Assembly: GCA_030141585.1 (NCBI GenBank)
Contig: JAQIFP010000021.1
Span: 25,861 to 89,860 of the forward strand
Reading direction: 5' to 3'
Source: Ophryocystis elektroscirrha
Taxonomy: Eukaryota > Apicomplexa > Conoidasida > Neogregarinorida > Ophryocystidae
DNA: 64,000 bases
Of this stretch, positions 1 to 10,321 are shown in pieces. The translations under genes were made by a program, and so were the position numbers. The notes beneath the pieces are model-generated. The model did no database searches and was not told the DNA's origin. It saw nothing but the letters and a program-made list of their open reading frames with translations. Within the stretch, counting starts at the first letter, position 1, and every line of letters starts with the position of its first letter.

Positions 1-293
1 GAAAAAGATATTCCAGAAGAATGCCCTGGAGTACAGAGCGAAAGTGCTGGTAACCTTAGCGTTATAAATTTTTTAATTATTATATTATGAATTGCAAATT
101 TACATATAATTCATATATGTTGAATAAATGGTATTATAAGTTGTTTATTGCATTTTATTAATATCAATAACATAATTATTATTTTGAAGATAAATAGTAC
201 TTTCTATATATATTTTGTATATAATATATTATACATACTTTAAATCAACTTATACATAAATTAATTTGATAATTTAAACAAAAATCTAAGACA

Positions 294-341
<48 letters not shown>

Positions 342-1743
342 TTAATACATTTTAATACATATGTCTATATAGATATATCCATATAAATGTATATATCAAC
401 ATTCTAAATACATATATCTATACACACCTATATATATATCTATACACACCTATATATATATACACATATATATTATATACTTTGTAATATAATAAGAATG
501 TTGTATGGTTAGGCAAAGCGGAAGCTTGTGAAGGGTGTCCTAACAAGCAAATTTGTTCTAACGGCGAAGTAGACTTATACTCCTGACTATAACGACATGA
601 CAGGCAAAAGTTGAAGATCCAGCTATCGCAGATATAGCAAATAAACTTAGTAAAATAAAACATAAGGTATTTTTCGTAGAACTATTAACGCTATAGATTC
701 TTGTCCTTTCTGGAAAAGGAGGTGTAGGCAAATCTACAGTATCTTCTCAAATAGGTAATATACACTAACAGTATATATATATATATTTAAAATGAATAAA
801 TGTATAAATAATGTTAAGTACAGAAATAAAGTAGTAATAAAGCCTTATAATTTAATTAGTCAGTATATATAATGTATTTTACAATTAGCATGGATGATGC
901 AAGAACAAGGAATTCGAGTAGGATTATTGGACATAGATATATGTGGTCCATCAATACCTTTGTTAACTGGTAGTACTTAGGTTCACTATTTATGAATAAA
1001 TAGGTACCGTAAATGAAAATGTGCATAAATCTTTGGATGGCTGGACTCCTGTTTATGTACGCCCTAATTTTGCCATAATGTCCGTTGGATTTTTAATATC
1101 TAATAAAGACGAAGCTGTAATTTGGAGAGGTCCAAAGAAAAATGGGTTAATCAAACAGTTCCTATCTGACGTAGATTGGGGAGAATTAGATGTTCTGATT
1201 ATTGATACTCCACCAGGTTATTAAGATAGTATGCATATATATGCTATCTGATTAATGATTATTTATGATTTAATTGTTTCTTCAAATAATCATATTTTTA
1301 GTTAATTAATATATTTAGGAACATCTGATGAGCATTTATCTATCGTAACATACTTGAAAAGAGCCAAAATTGATGGTGCGTTGCTTGTTACGACCCCACA
1401 AGAAGCCGCACTTCAAGATGTTCGAAAGGAAATTACATTTTGTAAAAAAGCTGATATTCCAATTATTGGTTTATTGGAAAATATGACAGATTCTGTGTTT
1501 GATGGGTTCACCCAATCTTCTGAGACATTGACAACGGTAAAGTAATGATGCTTAATAAATTAACAGGGTACATGTTTCAAAATGGAGGTTCCTTACGCAG
1601 GAAAATTACCCTTAGATCAAAATTTATTAAAAGCTTGTGAACTGGGGACTTCCATCACCAACTTAGACTCCAAATCCAAATCAATCCCTCATTTAAGTCT
1701 AATAGTTGATAAAATATTGAAAAATATAGAGTTTGAAAAATGA
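1..1743 (+). CDS. NBP35: Cytosolic Fe-S cluster scaffold NBP35/NUBP1, 5' end outside window
   Basis: P-loop ATPase of the cytosolic iron-sulfur assembly pathway. Exons: <1-49, 513-568, 604-666, 697-754, 889-969, 1004-1216, 1319-1536, 1567-1743; all phases agree. Seen: the N-terminal C-x13-C-x2-C-x5-C motif (ECPG ... [10 protein letters not shown]) typical of NBP35, Walker [21 protein letters not shown], and DTPPGTSDEHL. Four introns are only 30-35 bp. Odd: the C-terminal CPxC motif that normally bridges the shared cluster at the dimer interface, expected shortly after ENM, is absent; the region reads [18 protein letters not shown] and then runs on to [12 protein letters not shown]. The start codon lies upstream of base 1. 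Assignment to NBP35 rather than NUBP2/CFD1 or IND1 rests on the N-terminal cysteines. Confidence 0.93.
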
Positions 1744-2015
1744 TTTAACTGTGTTTTTTTGTACTGTTGTGGATAATAATTGGTTTTATATATCTGTGTC
1801 ATACGAATAAGTTTTACAATGTTATGCAAAGCCTACGAACTCTAAATAAAAAGTATAAATAATCAAGCTACAAACAAATCTATACATTATGCTTAAATAT
1901 GTAAACTTAATGTAATTACATTTTTTTTTTATTTTCAAAAAATTACTTTTATGTTTGTATACAATTAAATACGCGAAATTAACCATTTAATACAAATTAA
2001 GGTAATTATTGTAAA

Positions 2016-2654
2016 ATGAGTAAAAATGCATCAAATGAAAAGACAATTGACATGAGGTGGATGCCCAAAGACTGTGATGGTAATGCAAGGATGCTAAAAA
2101 TATAAAACCCATAGGTCAAATAAAAATGGGCTTCAACATTATTGCTAATGCATTTAAAGCTAAGGTAAAATCATTGGAAGAAGATCTTGCTATATCAAAT
2201 CAAGACCGTTCAGAATTGGAACAAAAAGTAAAATGTTTCCATATGCAAATAATTGCGTTAGTTAGCATCGCAACAAAGTAGATTATTGAAATACGAACGT
2301 GAACATGTTGAATCTTCTTTTTTACAAAGCAGATTAGTTGAAGTAGAGGAAAGGCTTATAGAAAAAACAGCAGAATTAGAAAATGTTTTGTCTGAATATC
2401 GCAAAAGAGAGCAGGATTTATTAGCAGATAACCGTAGACTAGCTGAACATGTTAAAGTGCTTAAAAAAAAAGCTCAACAACTTGAAGAATTCCGAAGACT
2501 AGTTGTTGATTCCATAAAAAAAGAAGACTATGAACTTCCATACCCCACCGTCAATAGAGTTTCCGTCGTGAACTCCACACCCACTCATGCACAACGTAAC
2601 TCCTCTGTACTTACTATGTCGGAAAACACACCAGATGTCAATATGTCCCAGTAA
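2016..2654 (+). CDS. Coiled-coil protein, function unknown
   Basis: About 189 residues from exons 2016-2079, 2115-2227 and 2262-2654, joined by introns of 35 and 34 bp. After a short N-terminus (RWMPKDCDG), residues about 35-150 form a nearly continuous, charged coiled coil with regular Leu spacing, for example LVEVEERLIEKTAELENVL. The tail is Ser/Thr-rich. I do not recognise the family; a cytoskeletal or kinetochore role would be a guess. The 3' end is ambiguous: translation can stop at TAA 2652-2654, but that TAA lies inside a perfect GTAAGT donor. Splicing to an acceptor ending at 2976 would replace the last residue with a QLLTT tail and stop at 2992. Confidence 0.7.
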
Positions 2655-3193
2655 GTTCTTCTTTTTTATAACTTTGCCGTCAGTTTGAATTAATTTCTAT
2701 GCCTCTTCATTATTTATAGATATTATTAAAGTATAGCAAATATTAAACTTATCAAACCTTTGTTTATGTCTATATATATTAATAACCCTGCATATTCAAA
2801 TTATGCATGTCTCCTAAGTTTTATTAAATACTTAATATTAATAGGAGTTTATGTCTGTTATATTATATACGTATATGTATTATATTAACGTTAATTAATA
2901 TTCATATTTTTCCTTATCACAAATTATTATATGTGATGCTTTTGTATTGATATCTATATTTTGTTTTTTTTTTTAGATTGTTAACTACTTGATGACTTCA
3001 AACAGGAACCTATTTTTTTATGTTTATTGAACGTTATTTCTTATTAAGCACAAAATTGAATAACAGTACTTTTTTGTAATATTATTGAAATATCTTAATG
3101 TATTATAATATCGCTGGTTTTAGGCACGAAGTTTATTAAAAAAAATTATAATAATTTACGTGGGTATAAGAATGGTTTGAAAGATGTTTATAC
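2655..3193. other. Intergenic, no gene seen
   Basis: AT-rich spacer between the coiled-coil gene and the membrane-protein gene. It holds the possible alternative 3' exon of the upstream gene (2977-2992, after a T-rich tract and AG). Otherwise nothing codes. Confidence 0.5.
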
Positions 3194-4129
3194 ATGACAC
3201 GTTTATCTTATGTGTTTCCATGTTTAGCGGGGATTTTACGGTTTCCATTATTCCATAGTACAGCAAACAGTGATTCAGTATATGGACTAATATGGCTTGG
3301 ACTATTTATATCAATAACATCCTTCCTAATTTGTTCCATACAATTTGTTTTACAATGGCAAAATGAGCGTAAATGCATAACGTGTAAAATAATAAACTTA
3401 CCAAACAGTTTAGCAATTATTGGCAATTTAATTGGTTCCTGTGATTTATTGATATTACTATATATAGCGTATAATGAAAAAGAAAATACATGGACAACTA
3501 TCCTTTGTACATATAGTCAAGGCCAACTAATTACTGGCTTAATATATGATCTGACTGGATATTTTTGGATCAATATACAAAAGCCAACAGCACAAAGCTT
3601 ATCTGGTTTAGTTTTTCTATTATTTGGAAGTCTTTTATTGCAGTTATTGATATATGCAGATTACAAAACTCATTTACAAAATAGCTTAAATATTTTATTT
3701 GCATTTACCGCTGGCTGTTTATCGGTTATCTCTGTAGTCTCTTGTCGTAAAATATCAGTCACATTTTATTCTTATTGGTCAGGTACATTTGTTTATTGTA
3801 GTGAGCAGCTGTTAATATTTTTCATTGTTTCAATGATTAATATATCTAGCTACAAAACTTATCCTTCTTCCGTATCATTTATTTCAAATATTATACTTAG
3901 TTCAATTGGCTGTATTCTTGTTTTAGCCTGCACTCAATTTTTTGGAGACCGTGGGGGCATTTTTGCGGCACTTGGACCTGTCGCTGGAGGCCAAATATTA
4001 GCAGTTGAGTTATGGAGATTCAACTCAATTACAGTTTTTAAAATATTTGCTCTAATTGCTGTTATAATTGGATCTATATTAACATGGAACGGCAGATGGT
4101 ACTATCAAGAAAATCCTTTAACAAAATAA
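3194..4129 (+). CDS. Multi-pass membrane protein, possibly transporter-like
   Basis: Single-exon gene of 311 residues from an ATG. About nine hydrophobic segments are spread along the whole length, separated by short polar loops. The C-terminal part, with GGIFAALGPVAGGQILAVE followed by two hydrophobic helices, has the loose look of drug/metabolite-transporter-type proteins, but I cannot place the family with confidence. There is no signal peptide. It lies upstream of VMA12 on the same strand, with 112 bp between them. It is one of the few intronless genes here. Confidence 0.75.
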   Translation: MTRLSYVFPCLAGILRFPLFHSTANSDSVYGLIWLGLFISITSFLICSIQFVLQWQNERKCITCKIINLPNSLAIIGNLIGSCDLLILLYIAYNEKENTWTTILCTYSQGQLITGLIYDLTGYFWINIQKPTAQSLSGLVFLLFGSLLLQLLIYADYKTHLQNSLNILFAFTAGCLSVISVVSCRKISVTFYSYWSGTFVYCSEQLLIFFIVSMINISSYKTYPSSVSFISNIILSSIGCILVLACTQFFGDRGGIFAALGPVAGGQILAVELWRFNSITVFKIFALIAVIIGSILTWNGRWYYQENPLTK

Positions 4130-4241
4130 ATTTTTTTTTTTCTCTATATTTATCACGATTATATTTATATATAATCGTAAACATTTAAATTATTAATTTT
4201 GATATAACAGCAGGACAAAGTTTTTTATTTTGGAATCGTCA

Positions 4242-5389
4242 ATGAGCACAATACGTATAAGAAACACTCAAAACATCAAAAATTTTTTATCAAAATATTC
4301 ACATGAACTGCAAATCACTAATAATCTTATAAATCAAGATCACATAGACTTGGATTTTATATATCAATGCGTATGTAAGTATATATTGGTTATTACTATT
4401 AATATAGATACACAATTGTCGCCAAAAATATCCAGATACATCATTTGATGAAATAGACATTCTTTCTGGAGCTAATATTGTATATCGGGTATATAAAATG
4501 TACTGTAAACACTCATAGGAAAATCCCAAAATGCAGCCTCTTTCTGAGCTTGAATCTCTCAGGCTACGTTCACAAGAAAGGAAATACCAAAAAAGTGTTG
4601 AGGGCTTAGTTCCCAAAGGTCCAAATAAAACTGAAAATACTTTAGATAATGTTTCATTTTCATTACGGTAATTTTTTTTAAATACATATAAGACTTATAT
4701 ACAATAAATGAAATTTATGGAATATCTGGTACAAAATAATTAATTTACTTTTAACTATATACCAGCTCCAACAAATTTTATTACTTTGTTAGAGCTGCTC
4801 CCTATCTCTTTACTTATATGAAGAAATAGTAATTTATATAGCACTCTGTCTAATCAATAATAATGACAATTATTATTCTCAAATTATATATATATATATA
4901 TATAATTAATCAAATATTAAAATATATTATAATTATATATTATAATAATATTTTTGTATTAATTAAAAATAAGTAGCATATGGATTAATATATATTTATT
5001 ATAAATTTTTATAGTATGCTTATTGCAGTTTTGGAATAAATATGTTACTTGGTCTTTTTTTGGCTTATCTGAGTGGATATTATCTTTGTGTGTATAGTCA
5101 TATAACGGATATATCGACGGTATTATAATTACTGAAACATACTTTGCAACAGAGATACGTTGTTGGCGTATTATTTTTATTTGGATTTCTTCTTGTTGAG
5201 GTTTTACTTATTATTTTATACGACTATAAATACGAGAGTAAAAAGAAATTCATTGAAGCAAGAGACAAAGAGAAATTTACAAAAGTTATTAAATCTAGTT
5301 CAAATACAATTCCTGAAGTAGTACCGAGCACAGAGATTCCAAAAACTACTTCTTCAGTTAGATATAGAATTATGGAAAAACTTGATTGA
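4242..5389 (+). CDS. VMA12: V-ATPase assembly factor VMA12/TMEM199-like
   Basis: ER membrane protein of the family that assembles the V0 sector of the vacuolar ATPase. Exons 4242-4370, 4408-4488, 4519-4667, 5029-5119, 5153-5389; introns 37, 30, 361 and 33 bp; 228 residues. Seen: a soluble N-terminal half with the family's ENPKMQPLSELESLRLR segment and a following RKYQ, then two membrane spans near the C-terminus (LLGLFLAYLSGYYLCVYS and VVGVLFLFGFLLVEVLLII). The second has the conserved acidic residue inside the helix followed by an aromatic. The tail is short and charged. Alternative donors around 4371-4375 exist; only GTATGT at 4371 keeps the frame. Confidence 0.8.
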
Positions 5390-5574
5390 CTTTACATACA
5401 CTTTCCATATATAGCTAAATTTGCATTATTAAAACAAAAGTTTTTTTTTTATTTTTTATATTGCTATGTATTACAATAAAAATACTACCCTTTACACATT
5501 AACTGTATAATTTTATCAAAGTTTATATGTATATATGAAACATACAACACAAGTTTTTATTTATATAAAACTTA

Positions 5575-6135
5575 TTAAAACATAGCATTACTAAAGAAGG
5601 ACGCTCCAGAATTAGACAATTTTGGATTCTTTACGTTATATACTACGGCATAATTGTTACACTCATAATCGTGTAGGTCTTTCATATGCTGAATCAAGTT
5701 TATCTGGTAAGGAAAATTCAGTAAAATATTTTTTTGTCAGCTCCTTAAATTTACATACAATTTAATATATACACATACCTCTATAGTTTCAGTCCTATTT
5801 CTTGTTTGCTCAATTGTTATATTTGATATTGGATATATGAATTGTTGCTTTATTCGTTCAGTTATAGGAACAAGAATTTTATTGGTTTGGTTAACCACTT
5901 TTGCCCAGTCTTGCGCAAATAATGTTTCATTTCTTGGTGTGTTTTTGAAAGGACCTCCCACGTAATATATCCCTCTCATCGATGGTAACAAACGAATTCT
6001 TCTTTGACTTTCACTTAATTGCTTGATCAATTTTGACTCTTTTATGCATTTGTCAACATTTAAAACACAGTTAATAATGCACTCGTTCTGCTCAATATAA
6101 CATATACTTAAAAATAATAAAATTAAGAAAAACAT
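5575..6135 (-). CDS. Small secreted protein A, unknown
   Basis: Exons on the minus strand: 5779-6135 and 5575-5703, both phase 0; 161 residues. The chosen ATG at 6135 gives a clean signal peptide (MFFLILLFLSICYIEQ). An in-frame start at 6213 would add 26 hydrophobic residues and hide it. The mature part has several cysteines near its start (ECIINCVLNVDKC), a basic stretch SQRRIRLLPSMRG and several N-glycosylation-type sequons. I recognise no family. It is the first of a run of same-strand small genes to 10212 that look secreted. Confidence 0.72.
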
Positions 6136-6213
6136 TTCATGTAAGCTCGATTCATATTTAAATAAAATTAATAAAAAAATCAAAAAACTAATATATGCAC
6201 TTGCATAAGTCAC

Positions 6214-6611
6214 TCAATCATGATGATATTTTATCCAATACATTGGAATTGGTTCAATCTGAAGTATTCTATAAATTATTTTTTCATACGTAGCTGAGAT
6301 AAGATTCTATGTTATTGGCTGATTCCAGAATTTCTTTTTCAAAGGTTTCCTATATAAGCATTGATATAAATTATTACTGTACTTTGTAGGCGTCTGATAA
6401 CAGCACAAATAATAATTTATTTACTATTTTAATCTAGTTATGAGTTATATAAATTAATGAGTATTTAAACTTTACTTAATTCTTCTGTGGATGGAGCTTT
6501 CTCTTCAAGTGGAATCACAAAATTTACAAATTCTTGTAAATCTAATATTGAATACGTTTCAATAATTGTCCAAAAATTCAACACTATCAAGAAAGCGCAA
6601 ACTAATTTCAT
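6214..6611 (-). CDS. Small secreted protein B, unknown
   Basis: Minus-strand exons 6471-6611, 6290-6349 and 6214-6258, all whole codons in phase 0; 81 residues. Starts with a signal peptide, MKLVCAFLIVLNFWTIIETYS. The mature chain is acidic (FVIPLEEKAPSTEELSK, then ETFEKEILESANNIESYLSY, then a short IEPIPMYWIKYHHD tail). The second intron is 31 bp. The first donor is GTTTAA, which is weak; without splicing the protein would stop one codon later (after Val), so the exact 3' structure is less certain than the start. Confidence 0.6.
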
Positions 6612-6769
6612 GATTTGTGTCAGGGAGTTAAATAATTGTAATAATATACAAACTGGTTACGATCTTTGTATGAATTTATAATAAAACATGTTAATTAAAA
6701 AAAACCTAATTACTTTTAAAAAAATATAAATAAAAATAAACACCCTATTTTGTATTTATGTGTACAATT

Positions 6770-7384
6770 TTATTGAAATGAATCGCTCACAATATCTGCA
6801 ACACCAGCGTCATCAGTAAATAAGTTAATATTGAAGTTATTTGCTACTTCAGAATTTTCATAAACTGGATTCATTATATTAATATCAACATCTTCTTCGT
6901 CATCATCTTCATACATTGGTTCATTTTGTTTTCGGGGCAAGTTGAAAGGGAAGTTTCCACTAAAAAATGCAGTCTCCATATTATTATCGTGAGGATTATT
7001 GTCGTATCGCCTTCCTAAAATTAAAAATAGGTTATTTGTTATCTATTTGATATGGTTTTATTGAAGCACTACATAAAAATTTTACTTACTTGGATACATA
7101 TATCCTCCATTTCTCATGGCATTGTAAGGCACGTTGCTGCCACGAAGATAGCTTTGTAACTCTCTGAAGTCAGTTGCAGCTGCGCTTTCTGTTTCACTTT
7201 CAACTTCGTTTTCAATTTCTGGCGCAGCTTCACTTTCAGATTCAGCAGTAACTTCATTTGAAACAGTAGGTGTAATTACAACCGCTGGATCAAGTTGTAT
7301 TGTTACCTCTGATATTGTTATTTCTGGTTGAGCATCAATCAGTTTTGATAGAGCAATAACAGATAATAATTGTAAAAATTTCAT
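6770..7384 (-). CDS. Small secreted acidic protein C, unknown
   Basis: Minus-strand exons 7090-7384 and 6770-7014; 179 residues. Signal peptide MKFLQLLSVIALSKLIDAQ. The next 55 residues are Val/Thr/Ala/Glu-rich (SESEAAPEIENEVESETES), followed by an RRRYDNNPHDNN basic patch across the splice junction and a C-terminal acidic stretch (YEDDDEEDVD). Low complexity and strongly charged, as in secreted, disordered proteins. The joining codon is split (A + GA). I recognise no family. Confidence 0.72.
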
Positions 7385-7572
7385 TATGTTTCAAAGTTTT
7401 CAAAGATTGATTTAGACTGATTAAAAACTGCAAGCTCCCTTCTAAGAACAATTTGTACATTTTACAAACAATATTATTGAAATTCAAAAAAAAACCAATT
7501 GATAATTTATTTGTATGTTTAACAAGCTATCTTGTCAAATATTCAATAACAAATAATTAAATATTAAGTTCA

Positions 7573-8698
7573 CTATTCGTGACATTCAACTATTTCATGA
7601 GCCATGTGTTTTTTAGTTTTAAGTCCGTTATTTAATATATCTTTTTCATGTAAATTCTCTGAATCGAAATCTTCTAGAGCCTAAAAATTGTGAATTATTA
7701 ATTTAAATATTTAAATTTAAAACATTTTATCTATCTTTAAGTGAAAAATATTTAAATGCTATATATGACGTGTTGTAAAAATAACTAACCAACAACTCAT
7801 TAAAAAAAATTTATCTTCGGTATAATAGGTCGTTTTTTCTACTGAATGATTGAAATTAATGGAATAAGAATTATTTTCAATTTATACATAGGTTAATTGT
7901 ATATGTAGTAATAAAGGATAATTAGTAATTTGCAACCATGTAATAATTTTGATGTTATAGTTGAAAATGCAACTATGAGTTTTACATGTTCTTGACATAT
8001 ATGCAATTTCAGTATTGTGCAATATGTCAAACCTTGAATTAGATATCTTATATGTAAAGTAAATAATATGTTTTTATGTTATTTAATATAACATATAAAT
8101 ACATATATCTATATATATACATGTTTTAAAATCAATGTCAAAAAATATGTGCCTATATTTCTTAAATAAGGTAAAACTTACTTCGATTTTATACGCATTT
8201 AATTCATTTGTATCCAAGTCATTGATGAGGGTTTCAGCAGTATTGTCTGAATCCAGAAATATGAAGTTTAAATAGGGAATACCTTTGGCTTTTTTGTCCA
8301 AAATTGAGTTTTGAATCTGATGTCTATTTGATTTAATTACTAGTTACCTCAAAGTTATCATAGTCGTCAGTAATATCCTATGATTACGTAAGAAAGTCTA
8401 AATATAAATTTACGTGTTCAGATTCAGCCTAAGCAGTGATTTACATTAATTGTAACTCACATCTATATTATCTAGGGCAGTCTCTATTTTTCGAGTCTGC
8501 ATAAAACGATTTTGATTGTAAGTTTACTTTAATTTTGCTTTTGTTAGCCTCTAGCAATTAAATACATTTTATAAATGTATATTACCTTTCTCATACACGT
8601 CGTCTAATATTTTTTTTTTTAATAGGGCATTCTATGCGTAAGAAATAATTATTAGAAATATTACCGCGTAAGAAGTTGATTCTTCAATTTCCTGATTA
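7573..8698 (-). CDS. Secreted-protein candidate D built from micro-exons; 5' end unresolved
   Basis: Minus-strand exons that read in one frame: 8665-8698 (or to 8691), 8599-8631, 8461-8496, 8414-8428, 8348-8377, 8182-8316, 7573-7680. Sizes are 27/34, 33, 36, 15, 30, 135 and 108 nt. All internal joins are phase 0 and the internal exons are multiples of three. Four of the introns are 31-36 bp; the others are 102 and 501 bp. The product is acidic (AESEH, DITDDYDNFE, ALEDFDSENLHEKD). A start with a hydrophobic leader (MCVQYQFVVVLT) may lie at 8828, joined through one more exon near 8750, but those donors are poor. Exon 8599-8631 contains an 11-A run and needs a GTGTAT donor to keep frame. Confidence 0.58.
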
Positions 8699-9065
8699 CT
8701 ATTTTATTGCATTTAAAACATGCCAAAACATACTTTTTTAAACCTTCGGGCTGTTTACATATATGATTCACATAATTTTACTTGGAGGGGACTGTCAATA
8801 CAACAACAAATTGGTATTGTACACACATGGCATAGACAAGAGTTTGCGAATTTGAAGCTATAGCTTAAAGGGATCATACTACATATGAAAAATTTGACAA
8901 AAATGTACATTTTTGTTTGTTTTTAATAATAAGTAGCTACCGCTCACTTAAATAATATAAATAATTATAAAAATGTATGAAATATAAATAATATAAAGTT
9001 ATTATTTTAGGTATCATATTAGAGTATCAAAATGAATTTTTTGAATGCGATAACAATGAAATTCA

Positions 9066-9257
9066 TCAATAACCATATGCAAATTGGTCCGTTTCATTTC
9101 CAATAATTGTATCATATATTTTTACGTATTTCTGAACTATCTTATTGAATCCTGAGGTATTCAAATGAGGTATATATACGTTAGTATTGAAATCATGCTG
9201 TATAGATACGTTACTGAAAAGGTTTTTGTTTATATCATCTTCATACACATGATAATT
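9066..9257 (-). CDS. 3' coding exon of an unresolved small gene
   Basis: Open frame of about 63 residues beginning at an acceptor (…TTTAGAG) and ending at a stop, reading ENYHVYEDDINKNLFSNVSI and onward to NETDQFAYGY. It has no credible ATG of its own, so it is probably the last exon of a gene in the same series as its neighbours. I could not find the upstream exon in 9258-9900. Its acidic/aromatic style resembles neighbouring genes C and E. Confidence 0.4.
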   Translation of the reverse strand, partial: NYHVYEDDINKNLFSNVSIQHDFNTNVYIPHLNTSGFNKIVQKYVKIYDTIIGNETDQFAYGY

Positions 9258-9263
9258 CTCTAA

Positions 9264-9727
9264 ATAGCAAAATTGAACTGTTATATATTTATTTTTAATA
9301 ATTAATAATTTTGTCTAATTTAGATTGTTATTTATATATAAATGTCTCTATTATGATTTAAATAAAACAAGCAAGATTTATTATATATATAGCATAGGAG
9401 TAAATTTAGATATAAAATTCATTTTATAATAGTATTAATTCGTCATAAAATTTATAAAAACACGTACATAATATATTCAGCATATAATATACTCTTATAA
9501 ACATATAGTTTGTTAAATATGATGTGATCTCTATAGTATCTACAAAGAACGGAAATTTGTATTTGAATAAATATAACATGTTCATATATATAATAGTATA
9601 TATGATGAAAGTATATATGTAATTATATATTCAGCAATATATTTAATGTGAAATATTCCTTTTTTTAGGATGCTTAACAAATTAGTACAGTGTATACGCT
9701 GTCAAGAAACTATCACATTAGCAAATC

Positions 9728-9770
<43 letters not shown>

Positions 9771-9918
9771 TTATGTTAAATAGTTTTCTATATACCTAAT
9801 AACTGTCATAAAAAATTATTGATGATAGTTTAATTATTTATTTATTATATTTGGAAACATAATTTTTTTTTATCTACATACTCTAACAAAAAATTACTTA
9901 TATTTTATGACAAAACTA
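9264..9918. other. AT-rich spacer, no resolved gene
   Basis: Mostly TA tracts, including a microsatellite around 9733-9766. A 53-codon minus-strand frame (about 9430-9592) and a less AT-rich patch at 9668-9735 were seen. Neither has convincing starts or splice sites. The missing 5' exon of the 9066-9257 gene should be here. Confidence 0.4.
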
Positions 9919-10212
9919 TCATTGGTTTCTAATATCTGTATATGCCCTTATTATCTTTGAGTAAGCTACATAATTAGTTAACACATAAGACATACTATAA
10001 TTAATTTTCTTTATTCTTATACCATTCTCTGTGTTTGAAACAATATTATGCCTCAAGTTCCAATCATTTAGTGTATAATCATCTAGGTAAAAATAATTTG
10101 AGCTGAACTCTGAGTAAGGATGTCTTTCAATTACGGGAATCATTGGTTGTAAATATTGACTATTAGCAAAGTAAAAAAAATACAAAGATACTGATAAAAT
10201 TCGATGAAACAT
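9919..10212 (-). CDS. Small secreted protein E, unknown
   Basis: Single-exon frame of 97 residues from an ATG. Signal peptide MFHRILSVSLYFFYFANSQ is followed by an aromatic-rich mature part (Tyr/Phe in SEFSSNYFYLDDYTLNDW) with no cysteines. No family recognised. It ends the run of small minus-strand genes before RRP12, with 109 bp to the RRP12 stop. Confidence 0.65.
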   Translation of the reverse strand: MFHRILSVSLYFFYFANSQYLQPMIPVIERHPYSEFSSNYFYLDDYTLNDWNLRHNIVSNTENGIRIKKINYSMSYVLTNYVAYSKIIRAYTDIRNQ

Positions 10213-10321
10213 TACTTTTGCAATTTACTTTAATGTTTGGGAAAAGGGAGTTAAGTTAATTTTGTGTAAAAGGGAGTTAATAAAAAAGGGGAGAATATAA
10301 TTATAATACAAAAAAAAAAAA

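Noticed and set aside
418..663. Minus-strand frame over the 5' part of NBP35
   Set aside because: Antisense to exons carrying the NBP35 cysteine motif.
6487..6681. Plus-strand frame of 64 codons
   Set aside because: Starts at GTG and is antisense to the first exon of secreted gene B, which has a true ATG and a signal peptide.
8599..8631. Frame break at an 11-A run, suggesting a pseudogene
   Set aside because: Using the GTGTAT donor instead of the later GTAATA restores phase 0; changing the A-run length by one does not help. A pseudogene is still possible but not required.
9430..9592. Minus-strand 53-codon frame from an ATG
   Set aside because: Low-complexity, no signal peptide or splice link to the 9066-9257 exon; kept only as a note in the spacer entry.
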